A DNA stretch of 36,084 nucleotides, taken from NCBI GenBank assembly GCA_021324255.1, contig JAJPJL010000055.1:1-36084 (forward strand), given 5' to 3'. The notes below the pieces were generated by a model that was given only the letters and a program-made list of their open reading frames with translations, was not told where the DNA came from and searched no databases. Below are positions 1 to 9,343 of this stretch, in pieces; the first letter of the stretch is position 1; each line of letters starts with the position of its first letter. The position numbers and the translations under genes are program-made. The DNA comes from Bacillota bacterium. GTDB lineage: Bacteria; Sysuimicrobiota; Sysuimicrobiia; Sysuimicrobiales; Segetimicrobiaceae.

Positions 1-242
1 AGGCGCTCGCGCGTGAAGATCTGCGCGACGAGCCCCATGTCCTTGACGAGATGGGTCTCGGCGCCGTCGTACGTGGCGATGCCGGCGCTCTCCTGGCCGC
101 GATGCTGCAGGGCGTAGAGACCGAGGTGCGCGTACGCCGCGGCCGGCGCGCCGTGCGTCCAGATGCCGAACACGCCGCACTCCTCGCGGAGCTTGTCCCA
201 CGGGAGCATCATCGCGCCGGGGCGCGGGACCGCGTCGCTCAT
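1..242 (-). CDS. purF: Amidophosphoribosyltransferase PurF, N-terminal part (runs off left edge)
   Basis: First committed step of purine synthesis: PRPP plus glutamine gives 5-phosphoribosylamine. Only about 80 codons are in the window. The translation has a short propeptide-like leader, then [10 protein letters not shown] with Cys22, the expected N-terminal nucleophile of the class II glutamine amidotransferase domain after propeptide removal, then [14 protein letters not shown], a hallmark of the PurF glutaminase domain. The ATG at 242-240 overlaps the purL stop (ATGA), so it is translationally coupled as the last visible gene of the pur operon. The phosphoribosyltransferase domain lies outside the window. 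Identification is secure; completeness cannot be judged. Confidence 0.95.
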   Translation of the reverse strand, partial: MSDAVPRPGAMMLPWDKLREECGVFGIWTHGAPAAAYAHLGLYALQHRGQESAGIATYDGAETHLVKDMGLVAQIFTRER

Positions 243-2503
243 GCGGGGCGCTCCTCCATGTCCGACGCCGCGGCGAGCGTCGCGAGGTCGACGTCCAGCC
301 AGGGGCCGGCCGAGCCCGGCGCGGTCGCGCCGGCGCGCGACGGGGCGACGCCGGCGCCGACAACGAGGCGGCCGCCTCCCACGCTCCCGATGACCTTGAG
401 CGGCACCGCGAACCGTCGCGCGAGGTCTCCGAGCGCGCCGAGCGCGCCCGGGCGCAGCGACACCACGATCCGCCCGACCTGCTCGCCGAACAGGATCTCG
501 TCCGGCCGTCTCTCATCCGCCGCATCCAGCACCACGCGGGCGCCCAGCCCGCCGGCGAGGCTGCACTCCGCCAGCGCGACCGCGATCCCGCCCTCGGAAC
601 AGTCGTGCGCGGACGACACCACCCCGGCGGCGACGGCCTCGCGAACGCAGCGAATCGCCCGCACCACCGCGGAGACGTCCGGTTCCCGCAGGCGGCCCGC
701 GGTGATCCCGTGCACGGCGGCGAGGTACTCGCTCCCGTCGAGCCACCCGCGCTCGCATCCGACGAGCGCGATGAGATCGCCCTCGCGGGTCCACCCGACC
801 CCGGCGTGGCGCCGCACGTCGTCGAGGCGGCCCAGCATCGCGACGACGGGCGTGGGGTAAATGCCCTCGCCCGCCTCGTTGTAGAAGCTGACGTTGCCGC
901 CGACGACCGGCACGTCCAGCGCCTCGCAGGCGTGCGCGATACCATCCACGGCCCGGCGGAACGTCCAAAAGACGTCCGGACGTTCCGGGCTCGCGAAGTT
1001 GAGGCAATCCGTGACCGCCGCCGGCGACGCCCCCACGCAGGCCAGGTTTTGCGCCGCCTCCAACACCGCGAGGACGCCGCCCACGTAGGGGTCGAGGTAG
1101 CAGGACCGGCCGTTCCCGTCCACGGTGAGGGCCACGCCTCGGGGCGCCGCTTCACGGATCCGCAGCACCGCGGCGTCCGCGCCCGGGGGCACCACCGTGT
1201 TGGTCTGGATCATGTGGTCGTACTGCCGGTACACCCACCGCTTGCTCGCCACGCCCGGGGAACGCAGCAGCGCGACGAGCGCGTCCTCCGCGACGGCCGG
1301 CGCGAGGCCCGCCGGGTCGAACCCGCGCAGCGCGGCCAGGTACGCCGGTTCCACGGCGTCGGGCGCGTACGAGGGCGCGTCGGTGAGGTGCCGCGGATCC
1401 AGCCGGGTCACGACGTCGTCGCCGTCCCGGATCACGAGCAGCCGATCGTCGGTGATGGCACCGATCACCGCGGCCGCGAGCCCCCACCGCCCGGCGATCC
1501 GGCGAATCTCCGCCTCGCGGCCGGCCCGCACGACGAGCAGCATGCGCTCCTGGGACTCCGAGAGCAGCACCTCTTCCGGCGTCATGCCGTCCTCACGCCG
1601 CGGCACGATCCCGAGATCGACGTCCATGCCCACGCCGCCGCGGGCGGCCATTTCGGACAGCGCGCACGTCAGCCCCGCCGCGCCGAGATCCTGCAGCGCC
1701 ACGACGGCCCCCGTCGCCAGCGCCTGCAGCGTCGCCTCGATCAGCAACTTGCCGGCGAACGGGTCGCCCATCTGCACCGCCGACCGGTCCGCCGCTTCGC
1801 CGGCCAAGCCGGCCGACGCAAACGCGGCGCCGTGCATGCCGTCCCGCCCGGTCCGGGCGCCGAGGTACACGACCGCGTTGCCGGGTCCGGCGGCCCGCGC
1901 CGTCGCAATCCGGTCCTCCCGGACCAGCCCGAGGCACGCCACGTTCACCAGCGGGTTGCGCCGGTAGCACGGCGCGCACGCGAGCTCACCGCCCACCGTC
2001 GGCACGCCGATGCTGTTGCCGTAGCCGGCGATCCCGGCCACGACGCCCTGAATGGTGCGCGCGACCCCGGGATCGTCGGGCGGCCCGAACCGCAGCGAGT
2101 CGAGGAGGGCGATGGGACGCGCGCCCATGGCCAGAATGTCGCGGATGATGCCCCCCACCCCGGTCGCCGCGCCATGGTACGGCGCGACCGCGCTCGGATG
2201 GTTGTGGCTCTCCATCTTGAACACCGCGGCCCATCCGGCGCCCACCGACACCGCCCCGGCGTTCTCTCCGGGACCGCGGAGCAACCCGGGTCCGCGCGCG
2301 GGCAATCGCTCGAGCACGGCCCGGCTGTGCTTGTAGGCGCAGTGCTCGCTCCACATCACGTCGAACATGCCGAGCTCGGCCGCGGTCGGATCCCGGCCCA
2401 GACGGCGCCGGATCTCGTCGCGCTCCGACGGGCGCAGCCCGGCGCCTGGCGCCCGAACGGCGGAGGCCGGGACCGCCGCCTCCGTGCGGGGCCGCGCCGC
2501 CAC
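239..2503 (-). CDS. purL: Phosphoribosylformylglycinamidine synthase subunit PurL (small type)
   Basis: ATP-dependent synthetase subunit that turns FGAR into FGAM with ammonia channelled from PurQ, with PurS as the bridging subunit. About 754 aa, the size of Bacillus-type small PurL and not the 1,300-aa enterobacterial fusion. Visible motifs include [16 protein letters not shown] near the N terminus, [20 protein letters not shown], and [21 protein letters not shown] in the AIRS-like domains. The frame stays open further upstream into purQ, but the GTG at 2503, just after the purQ stop (2508-2506), gives an N terminus about as long as in homologues, so I chose it. Its stop overlaps the purF start (ATGA). 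Confidence 0.95.
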   Translation of the reverse strand: MAARPRTEAAVPASAVRAPGAGLRPSERDEIRRRLGRDPTAAELGMFDVMWSEHCAYKHSRAVLERLPARGPGLLRGPGENAGAVSVGAGWAAVFKMESHNHPSAVAPYHGAATGVGGIIRDILAMGARPIALLDSLRFGPPDDPGVARTIQGVVAGIAGYGNSIGVPTVGGELACAPCYRRNPLVNVACLGLVREDRIATARAAGPGNAVVYLGARTGRDGMHGAAFASAGLAGEAADRSAVQMGDPFAGKLLIEATLQALATGAVVALQDLGAAGLTCALSEMAARGGVGMDVDLGIVPRREDGMTPEEVLLSESQERMLLVVRAGREAEIRRIAGRWGLAAAVIGAITDDRLLVIRDGDDVVTRLDPRHLTDAPSYAPDAVEPAYLAALRGFDPAGLAPAVAEDALVALLRSPGVASKRWVYRQYDHMIQTNTVVPPGADAAVLRIREAAPRGVALTVDGNGRSCYLDPYVGGVLAVLEAAQNLACVGASPAAVTDCLNFASPERPDVFWTFRRAVDGIAHACEALDVPVVGGNVSFYNEAGEGIYPTPVVAMLGRLDDVRRHAGVGWTREGDLIALVGCERGWLDGSEYLAAVHGITAGRLREPDVSAVVRAIRCVREAVAAGVVSSAHDCSEGGIAVALAECSLAGGLGARVVLDAADERRPDEILFGEQVGRIVVSLRPGALGALGDLARRFAVPLKVIGSVGGGRLVVGAGVAPSRAGATAPGSAGPWLDVDLATLAAASDMEERPA

Positions 2504-2505
2504 GC

Positions 2506-3234
2506 TCAGTGCACCTCGACGGGCCGCATCGACACGCGCCGGCCGGTCGCGATCCACGTCGCCAGCGACGAGAAGATGCGCGCGCCGTCGGTGCCGCCCA
2601 CAAGCTCGTCGCTGGCGCGCTCAGGGTGCGGCATGAGCCCGAGAACCGCGCCGGACGGGCTGGCGACGCCGGCGATCGCGTCCTCGGAGCCGTTCGGATT
2701 GACGGCGGGCGTGACGTCGCCGTGCGCGCTGCAGTACCGGAAGACGACCTGCCGGTACGCGGCCAGCGCCGGCCGCCCCGCGGGCCCGATCAGGTATCGC
2801 CCCTCGGCGTGGGCGATCGGGATGCGCAGCACGTCCCCCGGCTTGAGCCCGCACGTGAACGGCGTGTCCGCGCGTTCCGTGCGCAGGTGCACGAACTCGC
2901 AGCGGAACTGTCCGCTCAGGTTGGGCTGCATCGCGCCCGGGAGCAACCCCGCCTCCAAGAGGGTCTGAAACCCGTTGCAGATGCCGAGCACGAGCCCTCC
3001 GCCCGCCACGTACGGCTTGAGGGCGCGGACCGCGGGGGAGGTCGTGGCGATCGCGCCCGCCCGCAGGTAGTCGCCGTAGGAAAATCCGCCGGGGAGGATG
3101 ACCGCGTCGAGCCCGGCGAGCGATCGCTCCTCGTGCCACACGTACTGCCCATGGTGTCCGAGCACGTCGCGCACCGCATGGTACGTGTCCGCGTCGCAGT
3201 TGCTCCCGGGGAACACCACGATCCCGATGTTCAC
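2506..3234 (-). CDS. purQ: Phosphoribosylformylglycinamidine synthase subunit PurQ (glutaminase)
   Basis: Class I glutamine amidotransferase supplying ammonia to PurL. 242 aa, slightly longer than the roughly 225 aa usual in Bacillus. It starts MNIGIVVFPGSNCDADTYHA, the standard PurQ N terminus. The nucleophile elbow GICNGFQ places Cys86, and LMPHPER gives the His203/Glu205 pair. The start is GTG, preceded by a GAGGGG ribosome binding site. The gene lies between purS (31-nt gap) and purL, whose GTG start is a few bases beyond the purQ stop, so the three subunits are made together. Confidence 0.95.
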   Translation of the reverse strand: MNIGIVVFPGSNCDADTYHAVRDVLGHHGQYVWHEERSLAGLDAVILPGGFSYGDYLRAGAIATTSPAVRALKPYVAGGGLVLGICNGFQTLLEAGLLPGAMQPNLSGQFRCEFVHLRTERADTPFTCGLKPGDVLRIPIAHAEGRYLIGPAGRPALAAYRQVVFRYCSAHGDVTPAVNPNGSEDAIAGVASPSGAVLGLMPHPERASDELVGGTDGARIFSSLATWIATGRRVSMRPVEVH

Positions 3235-3265
3235 GCGCCACCCCTCGTGTGCGTCGTGTGGTGTG

Positions 3266-3502
3266 TCATACGATGTCGTACCGGTATTGTTCGATCAGCG
3301 TGTTGGCGAGAAAGCCCTCGCACATGTCGCGGACGCGGTCGTCCAGGCGCTCCGTGCCATCGAGCTCGATCTCGAAATAGCGCCCGGCGCGGACCGCCCG
3401 GACGCCCGCGTGGCCCAGCGCCGCGAGCCCCTTGTGGATCGCCTGGCCAGGCGCGTCCAGCACCCCCGGCTTGAGCGTCACGATGACGCGAACGGTCGGC
3501 AC
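3266..3502 (-). CDS. purS: Phosphoribosylformylglycinamidine synthase subunit PurS
   Basis: Small (78 aa) bridging subunit that joins PurQ to small-type PurL in the FGAM synthetase complex. The sequence PTVRVIVTLKPGVLDAPGQAI followed by a GLAALGHAGVRAVRAGRYFEIELDG strand-helix pattern is typical of PurS, and the short acidic middle and LIEQYRYDIV end fit. It starts with GTG at 3502-3500, 37 nt after purC, and precedes purQ. Presence of purS agrees with PurL being the short form. Confidence 0.93.
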   Translation of the reverse strand: MPTVRVIVTLKPGVLDAPGQAIHKGLAALGHAGVRAVRAGRYFEIELDGTERLDDRVRDMCEGFLANTLIEQYRYDIV

Positions 3503-3539
3503 GCCGCCGCCCGCGCTCAGTTGGTCCCGCCCGCGGGCG

Positions 3540-4445
3540 TCATGACGGCGCCTCCAACGAGCGCCCCGTGAACCGACGGTAGACTTCGAGGTAGCGCGCG
3601 CGCGTCGCCTCGACCACGTCGTCGGGCAGCGGCGGGGCCGGCGGCCGCCGGTCCCACCCCACGCGAGTCAGGTAGTCGCGTACGACCTGCTTGTCGTAGC
3701 TCTCCATCGAGCCCGTCGCCGCGTAGGACGCCGCGTCCCAAAAGCGCGAGGAGTCCGGGGTCAGCGCCTCATCGATGAGGGTCAGCACGTCGCCGAGGAG
3801 CCCGAACTCGAACTTGGTGTCCACCAGGATGAAGCCGACCCGCTCCGCCAGCGCCGCCGCCTCCCGGTACAGCGCGAGGCTCACGTCCGCGAGCCGTCCG
3901 GCGAGCGTCGGCCCGAGGCGCGCCGACAACTCGGCGGCGGAGATGTTCTCGTCGTGCCCCCGGTCATTCTTGGTCGCCGGCGTAAAGATCGGCTCCGGCA
4001 GCCGGCTCCCGGCGCGAAGGCCCTCCGGCAGCGTCACGCCGCAGACCCGGCCCGATGCCTGGTATTCGCTCCAGGCCGAGCCCGCGAGGTAGCCCCGCAC
4101 GACGCACTCGAAGTCGATCCGCCGGCACCGCCGGACGAGCATCGCGCGCCCGGCCAGGCGATCACGATACGGGTGCAACGCCGGCGGAAACGCGCCGGCA
4201 TCGATGGTGATCATGTGGTTCGGCACGACCGGGCTGAGGCGCTCGAACCAGAAGGCGGACAGGCCCGTGAGCACGCGGCCGCGGTCCGGGATGCCGGTGG
4301 GGAGCACGCTGTCGAACGCCGAGAGCCGGTCCGTTGCCACCAGCAACAACTGATCACCGAGGTCGTAGATGTCGCGCACCTTGCCGCGGGAAAACATCGG
4401 CAGGTCGATGCGCGTCTCCAGGAGCGCTGCGGCGTGTCCGGTCAT
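3540..4445 (-). CDS. purC: Phosphoribosylaminoimidazole-succinocarboxamide synthase PurC
   Basis: SAICAR synthetase: condenses CAIR with aspartate using ATP. 301 aa, the longer family version (about 300 aa, as in yeast) rather than the 235-aa Bacillus type. Motifs seen: SRGKVRDIYDLGDQLL near residue 20, DRLSAFDSVLPTGIPDRG, and ATKNDRGHDENIS. The frame extends 49 codons upstream of the chosen ATG, but that ATG is preceded by a strong GGAGGTGAGGAGG ribosome binding site and the conserved sequence starts about 15 residues later. It sits 46 nt after purB in the operon. Confidence 0.95.
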   Translation of the reverse strand: MTGHAAALLETRIDLPMFSRGKVRDIYDLGDQLLLVATDRLSAFDSVLPTGIPDRGRVLTGLSAFWFERLSPVVPNHMITIDAGAFPPALHPYRDRLAGRAMLVRRCRRIDFECVVRGYLAGSAWSEYQASGRVCGVTLPEGLRAGSRLPEPIFTPATKNDRGHDENISAAELSARLGPTLAGRLADVSLALYREAAALAERVGFILVDTKFEFGLLGDVLTLIDEALTPDSSRFWDAASYAATGSMESYDKQVVRDYLTRVGWDRRPPAPPLPDDVVEATRARYLEVYRRFTGRSLEAPS

Positions 4446-4491
4446 GATCGCCTCCTCACCTCCCTGAGCTCGAGCGTGTCGCGTCTTGCGG

Positions 4492-5892
4492 TCACCGGCC
4501 GGCGGCGTCCCCGCCCGCGCGGCCCGCGGCATGCGCCGGCCGTGATGGATTCCCCGTCCCCTCCCGTGGCGGCTGCTCCGCCTCCGGATCACTCCCGGCC
4601 GCGCCGTCGAGGCCCGCGCGCGCGAAGATCGCGTCGACGTAACGCAGCGCGGCGGCGGGGTCGAAGCACGCGTCGAGCTCGGCGTCGGTGAGCGCCCCGG
4701 ACGCGCGCACGAGCTCGCGGAACGCGCCCCGCCCTTCCCACGCCTGCATCGCCGCGGTCTGGACGATCCGGTAGGCGTCGTCCCGGGCGAGCCCCTTGTC
4801 GAGCAGCGCGAGCAACACGCGGTGGGAAAAGACGAGCCCGCCGGACCGCTCCATGTTGGCCCGCATCTGCTCGGGATACACGCGCAGCCCCTCGATCACG
4901 CCGGCGAGCTTGCGGATCATGTAGTCGAGCACGGCCGTGGCGTCCGGGACGATGACGCGCTCGACCGAGGAGTGCGTGATGTCCCGCTCGCCCCACAGCG
5001 CGATGTCCTCGAGCGCCGACGCGGCGTAGCCGCGCATCACGCGGGCCAGGCCTGCGATGCGCTCGCAGATGATCGGGTTGCGCTTGTGGGGCATCGCCGA
5101 CGACCCCGTCTGCCCGGGGCGAAACGGCTCCTCCACTTCGCGCAGTTCGGTGCGCTGCAGGCTGCGGATCTCGGTCGCGATCTTCTCCAGCGTCCCCGCC
5201 ACCACCGCGAGGTGCGCGACGTACTCGGCGTGCCGGTCGCGCTGCAGGACCTGCGAGGACGCCGGCGCCGGCCGCAGCCCGAGGCGCTCACAGACCCGCG
5301 CCTCCACCTCCGGCGGCGTGTGTGCGAACGTCCCGACCTCGCCGGAGAGCTTGCCCACGGCGATGACCTCGCGGGCGCGGCGCAGCCGCTCCAGGCCCCG
5401 GCCGACTTCGGCGTACCACACCGCGGCCTTGAGCCCGAACGTGATCGGCTCGGCCTGCATGCCGTGGGTGCGCCCCGCCATCACGGTGCGGCGGTGGGTC
5501 CGTGCGAGCGTGCGGAGGGCCGCGTGCAGCCGTGCGAGCCCCGCCGCGAGGAGATCGGCGGCCCGCACCATCAAGACCGACTGCGCCGTGTCCACGACGT
5601 CGGAGGACCCGAGGCCCTTGTGGAGGTACCGCGCGTCGTCGCCCGCCGTCTCCCCGACGACGCGCAGAAACGCGACCACGTCGTGCCGCGTCTCCCGCTC
5701 CTCGATTTCGTCGATGCGCGCCACGCTCGTGACGCGCGCGCGCTCGCGCAGGCGGCGCGCCGCGTCCTGCGGGATCAGGCCGAGCGCGGCCTGCGCCTCC
5801 GCCGCGAGCAGCTCGATCTCCAGCCACGTCGCGAACTTGGTCTCCGGGCTCCAGAGCGCCGCCATCTCCGGCGACGTGTAGCGCGTGATCAC
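4492..5892 (-). CDS. purB: Adenylosuccinate lyase PurB
   Basis: Cleaves SAICAR to AICAR and adenylosuccinate to AMP, releasing fumarate. The family signature GSSAMPHKRNP is present, as are RTHGMQAEP and the N-terminal YTSPEMAALWSPETKFATWLE pattern. The start is GTG at 5892, overlapping the purA stop as GTGA; the frame stays open upstream through purA only because of high GC. The protein is 466 aa, about 35 residues longer than usual. The extra length is a C-terminal, low-complexity Gly/Ala/Pro/Arg tail after the last helix (about residue 430), probably unstructured. Confidence 0.95.
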   Translation of the reverse strand: MITRYTSPEMAALWSPETKFATWLEIELLAAEAQAALGLIPQDAARRLRERARVTSVARIDEIEERETRHDVVAFLRVVGETAGDDARYLHKGLGSSDVVDTAQSVLMVRAADLLAAGLARLHAALRTLARTHRRTVMAGRTHGMQAEPITFGLKAAVWYAEVGRGLERLRRAREVIAVGKLSGEVGTFAHTPPEVEARVCERLGLRPAPASSQVLQRDRHAEYVAHLAVVAGTLEKIATEIRSLQRTELREVEEPFRPGQTGSSAMPHKRNPIICERIAGLARVMRGYAASALEDIALWGERDITHSSVERVIVPDATAVLDYMIRKLAGVIEGLRVYPEQMRANMERSGGLVFSHRVLLALLDKGLARDDAYRIVQTAAMQAWEGRGAFRELVRASGALTDAELDACFDPAAALRYVDAIFARAGLDGAAGSDPEAEQPPREGTGNPSRPAHAAGRAGGDAAGR

Positions 5893-7175
5893 GGGACGCT
5901 CTCCTGGGTGAAGATGACGTCGGACCGCCCGGCGCCCACCCCGATCATCGTGATCGGCACGCCGACGATCTCCTCGATCCTGCGGAGAAAGACGCGCGCC
6001 TCTACGGGGAGGTCCGTCAGCCGGCGCGCGCCCTGCGTCGGCGCGCGCCAGCCGGGCAGCTCCTCGTAGATCGGCTCCACGCGCCCCATCGCCGCGGTGT
6101 GGGGCACGGTGTGCACGGTGCGGCCGTCGAGGCGGTACGCGACGGCGAGACGCACCGCGTCGAACGTGTCGAAGATGTCGAGCTTCATGACGGCGAGCTG
6201 CGTGAACCCCGCCACCTCGGCCGCAAACCTGGCCGCGACGCCGTCGAACCATCCGCACCGCCGCGGCCGGCGCGTGGTGGCGCCGTACTCCTGCCCGAGC
6301 TCGCGGATCAGGTCCCCGGTGGCGTCGCACAGCTCCGTCGGCATCGGACCCGCGCCCACCGCCGTCGTGTACGCTTTGGCGATCCCCAGCACGCGGGTGA
6401 TGCGGTACGGCGGGATGCCCGCGCCGGCCGACGCCCCTCCCGCCAGCGTCGTCGACGACGTCACGTACGGATACACACCCCAATCGAGATCGCGCATCAC
6501 CCCGAGCTGACCTTCGAGCAGGATCATCCGGTCGGCCCGCAGCGCCTCCTGGATGAGCGGATGCGTGTCGGTGATGTACGGGCGGAGGCGATCGGTCCAC
6601 CGCCCGCAGCGGGCCAGCATCGCGCCCGCGTCCACGGGCTCGTGGCGGTAGACGCCGCGAAACAGCGCGCTCTTGCGGGCCGCCACGAAGCGGATCTGCT
6701 CCGTGAGATGCCCCGCTTCGAGCAGATCCCCGACCCGAATGCCGGTGCGCCCCGCCTTGTCGGCGTACACGGGCCAGATGCCCTGCTTGGTCGTCCCGTG
6801 CGGCGCGCCCCCGCGCGCCGCCTCCTCCAGCTCGTCCATCGCGATGTGATACGGAAACACGAGGTGCGCGCGCTGATCGAGCCAGAGCCGGCCGACCGTG
6901 GGCACGCCGGCGCGTTCGACCTCGTCGATCTCCGAGAGCAGCGCGTCCGGGTTGACAACCACGCCGGGGCCGACCACGCACTGGGACGCCGGGTGAAAAA
7001 TGCCGGACGGCAATAGATGCAGCCGGAACGTTCCGCGCTCGTTTTGGATCGTGTGGCCCGCATTGTTCCCGCCGTTGTAGCGGACGACCACGTCGGCGTG
7101 GGCCGCGAGGGTGTCGACGACTTTGCCCTTGCCCTCGTCGCCCCACTGGGCTCCTACGATCGCCGTCACCGGCAT
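5889..7175 (-). CDS. purA: Adenylosuccinate synthetase PurA
   Basis: GTP-dependent condensation of IMP with aspartate, first step to AMP. 428 aa, the normal length. It begins MPVTAIVGAQWGDEGKGKVVD with the GDEGKGK phosphate-binding loop, then RYNGGNNAGHTI (IMP site), and continues with GPGVVVNPDALL and KLDIFDTFD in expected order. The stop overlaps the purB GTG. Upstream lies a 109-nt spacer after purE that contains one copy of the dispersed repeat, one of the larger gaps in an otherwise tight operon. Confidence 0.96.
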   Translation of the reverse strand: MPVTAIVGAQWGDEGKGKVVDTLAAHADVVVRYNGGNNAGHTIQNERGTFRLHLLPSGIFHPASQCVVGPGVVVNPDALLSEIDEVERAGVPTVGRLWLDQRAHLVFPYHIAMDELEEAARGGAPHGTTKQGIWPVYADKAGRTGIRVGDLLEAGHLTEQIRFVAARKSALFRGVYRHEPVDAGAMLARCGRWTDRLRPYITDTHPLIQEALRADRMILLEGQLGVMRDLDWGVYPYVTSSTTLAGGASAGAGIPPYRITRVLGIAKAYTTAVGAGPMPTELCDATGDLIRELGQEYGATTRRPRRCGWFDGVAARFAAEVAGFTQLAVMKLDIFDTFDAVRLAVAYRLDGRTVHTVPHTAAMGRVEPIYEELPGWRAPTQGARRLTDLPVEARVFLRRIEEIVGVPITMIGVGAGRSDVIFTQESVP

Positions 7176-7242
7176 CTAACTCACCCGATGGCCGGCCGGA
7201 TGTGCCCCGGACGCGCCGGCGCACGCCGCGGGCCCAGCAAAA

Positions 7243-7290
7243 TCCGGCCGGCGCGGACCCGTGCCGGAGCCGGGCGAAGACGCATCAGCG
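7243..7290 (+). repeat. Dispersed intergenic repeat, copy A
   Basis: A 48-bp unit in the purE-purA spacer. It begins with a CCGGCCGG core, has GGACCCGTGCCGGAG in the middle and ends GACGCATCAGCG. It aligns without gaps to copy B at 19577 with 36 of 48 identical bases by my hand count. The last part includes the purE stop codon (7287-7285). The TCCGGC and GCCGGA arms can form a hairpin. It lies antisense to the pur genes. Confidence 0.6.
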
Positions 7291-7815
7291 CGTCTCCCGC
7301 GGCGGCGCCATGCCGGCTTCGGACGACGCCAGCCGCGCCGCCTTCTCCTCGACCTGCGCGGCGAGCTTGGCCTTGTACGCGCGGACGCGCTCGCGGAGCG
7401 CCGGGTCGCCGACCCCGAGGATCTGCGCCGCCAGCAGGGCGGCGTTGCGGGCCCCCCCGATCGCGACGCACGCCACCGGCACCCCCGAGGGCATCTGCAC
7501 CGTGGACAGGAGCGCGTCCATTCCGCCGAGTGCTCCTCCCGGCAGCGGCACGCCGATCACGGGCAGCGCGGTCCGTGCGGCGACCACCCCGGCCAGGTGC
7601 GCCGCCGCGCCGGCGCCGGCGATGAGGACGTGGATGCCCCGCCCCTCGGCCTCGGCGACGTACCGCTCGACGCGGTCAGGCGAGCGGTGCGCCGACGCGA
7701 TCGTGAGTTCGTACGGCACGCCGAACTCCGCCAGCAGCCGGCCCGCCTCTTGCATGAGCGGGAGATCGGAGTCGCTCCCCACGAGAATCCCCACGCGGAC
7801 GCTCGCGCCTGTCAC
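7285..7815 (-). CDS. purE: N5-carboxyaminoimidazole ribonucleotide mutase PurE
   Basis: Class I PurE, which converts N5-CAIR to CAIR and normally works with PurK; no purK is in the window. 176 aa. VGILVGSDSDLPLMQEA and SAHRSPDRVERY are the phosphate and substrate loops, and AGAGAAAHLAGV and GVPLPGGALGGMDALLS follow. The chosen start is GTG at 7815, overlapping the purD stop (GTGA) and preceded by GGAGGTG; the frame also stays open upstream inside purD by chance. The C-terminal 10-15 residues are low complexity, and the last codon and stop lie in repeat copy A. Confidence 0.94.
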   Translation of the reverse strand: MTGASVRVGILVGSDSDLPLMQEAGRLLAEFGVPYELTIASAHRSPDRVERYVAEAEGRGIHVLIAGAGAAAHLAGVVAARTALPVIGVPLPGGALGGMDALLSTVQMPSGVPVACVAIGGARNAALLAAQILGVGDPALRERVRAYKAKLAAQVEEKAARLASSEAGMAPPRETR

Positions 7816-9119
7816 CTGGACACCTCCTCGACGGCCTGCGCGGTCTCCGTCATGACCGGATGCCATCCGATCCCGATGTCCCGCCGCAGGGTCTTGCCGG
7901 CAAAGTCGATGCGCGCCGCCATGCCGTACGCGCGCGAGCGGGCCTCGCCGACCGAGCCGCCCGTGCCCACCACGTTCAGGACGCGGCCGCCGGCCGTGAC
8001 GAGGCGGCCGTCCCGCACCGCGGTGCCGGCGTGGAACACGAGCGTACGGTCGTCGCCCGGGGCGGCGTCGAGCCGCTCGATCACGTCGCCCGCGCGCGGC
8101 CGGTCCGGATAGCCCGCGGCGCAGAGCGCCACGCACACCGCCGTCTCGGCCCGCCATCGCAACGCGAGCCGGCTGACGTGTCCCGCCAGGACGGCGTCCG
8201 CGATCTCGAGCAGGCTCGTCTCCAGAAGCGGGAGCAGCGCCTGCGCCTCCGGGTCGCCGAAGCGCACGTTGAACTCGAGGACGCGCGGCCCGTCCGGCGC
8301 GAGCATCACGCCGGCGAACAGCACGCCGCGATACGTCCGCCCCTCCTGCGCCATCGCCCACAGCGCGGGCGCGAGGATCTCGTCGACGATCCGATCCAAC
8401 ACCCCGTCGGGCACGCCCGGCGCGGGCGCGACCGCGCCCATGCCGCCCGTATTGGGCCCGCGGTCGCCGTCGCCGAGGCGCTTGTAGTCGCGCGCCGCGA
8501 TCAACGGGACGAGATCGACGCCGTCCGTGACGGCAAACACGCTCAACTCCCGGCCCGGGAGCACTTCCTCCACGACGATGCGCGCGCCGGCGTCGCCGAA
8601 GCGCCGCCTGAGCATCAGCGTCTCGACCGCGGCCACGCCCTCGTCCGCGGACCCCGCGACGACGACGCCCTTGCCAGCGCAGAGGCCGTCGGCCTTCACC
8701 GCGAGAGGGCGCGCCGCGCGGCGCACGTACGCCGCCGCCGCCTCGCCGTCGTCGAAGACGCGAAACGGCGCCGTCGGGATCTCATACCGGGCGCACAGCG
8801 TCTTCATGAAGACTTTGCTGGCCTCGAGCTCGGAGGCGGCCCGCGTCGGCCCGAACGCCCGCAGCCCGCGCGCCGACAAGGCGTCGACGAGGCCCGCGGC
8901 AAGCGGCGCCTCGGGCCCGATCATCACAAGGTCCGTCGACAAATGCTCGGCCGCGGCGACGACCGCGCCGGTGTCGGAAATGTCGCACGGGATGCAATCG
9001 GCTACGGTCGCGATGCCGGGGTTGCCGGGGGTGCAAAAGAGTGTGGCGCCGCCCCGGCTGTGGAGGGCCCACGCGAGCGCGTGTTCCCGACCTCCGGATC
9101 CCACGATGAGGACTCGCAC
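7812..9119 (-). CDS. purD: Phosphoribosylamine-glycine ligase PurD
   Basis: ATP-grasp ligase making GAR from phosphoribosylamine and glycine. 435 aa with the GTG start at 9119, the usual length. It begins VRVLIVGSGGREHALAWAL, the PurD N terminus; GPEAPLAAGLVDAL, KADGLCAGKGVVVA (ATP-binding lysine loop) and DRGPNTGGMGAVAP follow. An alternative GTG at 9203 would lie at or upstream of the predicted transcription start, so it is rejected. First gene of the pur operon, with a leader of about 80 nt and a GAGGTG ribosome binding site. Its stop overlaps the purE start. Confidence 0.95.
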   Translation of the reverse strand: MRVLIVGSGGREHALAWALHSRGGATLFCTPGNPGIATVADCIPCDISDTGAVVAAAEHLSTDLVMIGPEAPLAAGLVDALSARGLRAFGPTRAASELEASKVFMKTLCARYEIPTAPFRVFDDGEAAAAYVRRAARPLAVKADGLCAGKGVVVAGSADEGVAAVETLMLRRRFGDAGARIVVEEVLPGRELSVFAVTDGVDLVPLIAARDYKRLGDGDRGPNTGGMGAVAPAPGVPDGVLDRIVDEILAPALWAMAQEGRTYRGVLFAGVMLAPDGPRVLEFNVRFGDPEAQALLPLLETSLLEIADAVLAGHVSRLALRWRAETAVCVALCAAGYPDRPRAGDVIERLDAAPGDDRTLVFHAGTAVRDGRLVTAGGRVLNVVGTGGSVGEARSRAYGMAARIDFAGKTLRRDIGIGWHPVMTETAQAVEEVSR

Positions 9120-9205
9120 CGGGCCGCGCACCTCATGCGCCGCGATCGGAATAGTTCGGGTTTTACGGACGATGCTGCGAAGAGGGAGCGACGACGTCCT
9201 CACGG

Positions 9206-9234
9206 ACTATAGCATACGGAAACTAACATGCCAA
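9206..9234 (-). promoter_or_regulatory. Promoter of the purine operon (sigma-70/SigA type)
   Basis: Minus strand: TTGGCA (9234-9229), 17-bp spacer, TATAGT (9211-9206). Transcription should start near 9199, leaving a leader of about 80 nt before the purD GTG at 9119. It lies in a short AT-rich island within very GC-rich DNA, between divergent purD and the ketosynthase gene. I see no PurR box or purine riboswitch fold in the leader. Confidence 0.7.
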
Positions 9235-9343
9235 GGATCGCGCGCATTGTTCGTGTTTTGACCGGGCACGTCGTCCCGGGGGCAAGGAATGGCGCCGGCG
9301 CTGGCGAAGGTTTGCACCAACTTTCCGGCTGGAGGTCCCTGCG

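Noticed and set aside
605-2968. Long open frame on the plus strand opposite purL
   Set aside because: Low-complexity Arg/Ala/Pro/His translation, no family motif; antisense frames stay open here because stop codons are rare at high GC.
3517-3543. Tiny ORF of 8 codons starting in an ATGA overlap after purC
   Set aside because: Too short, no ribosome binding site of its own and no similarity; chance.
5893-7224. Extension of the purB frame through purA giving a protein of about 900 residues
   Set aside because: The upstream part is antisense-like Arg/Gly-rich noise; purA is clearly coded there in another frame and purB starts at GTG 5892.
9120-9200. Purine riboswitch in the purD leader
   Set aside because: The leader is only about 80 nt and I find no purine aptamer core or paired P1 around it.
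9258-9290. Promoter for the ketosynthase gene (TTGACC at 9258)
   Set aside because: No acceptable -10 at 16-18 bp downstream.
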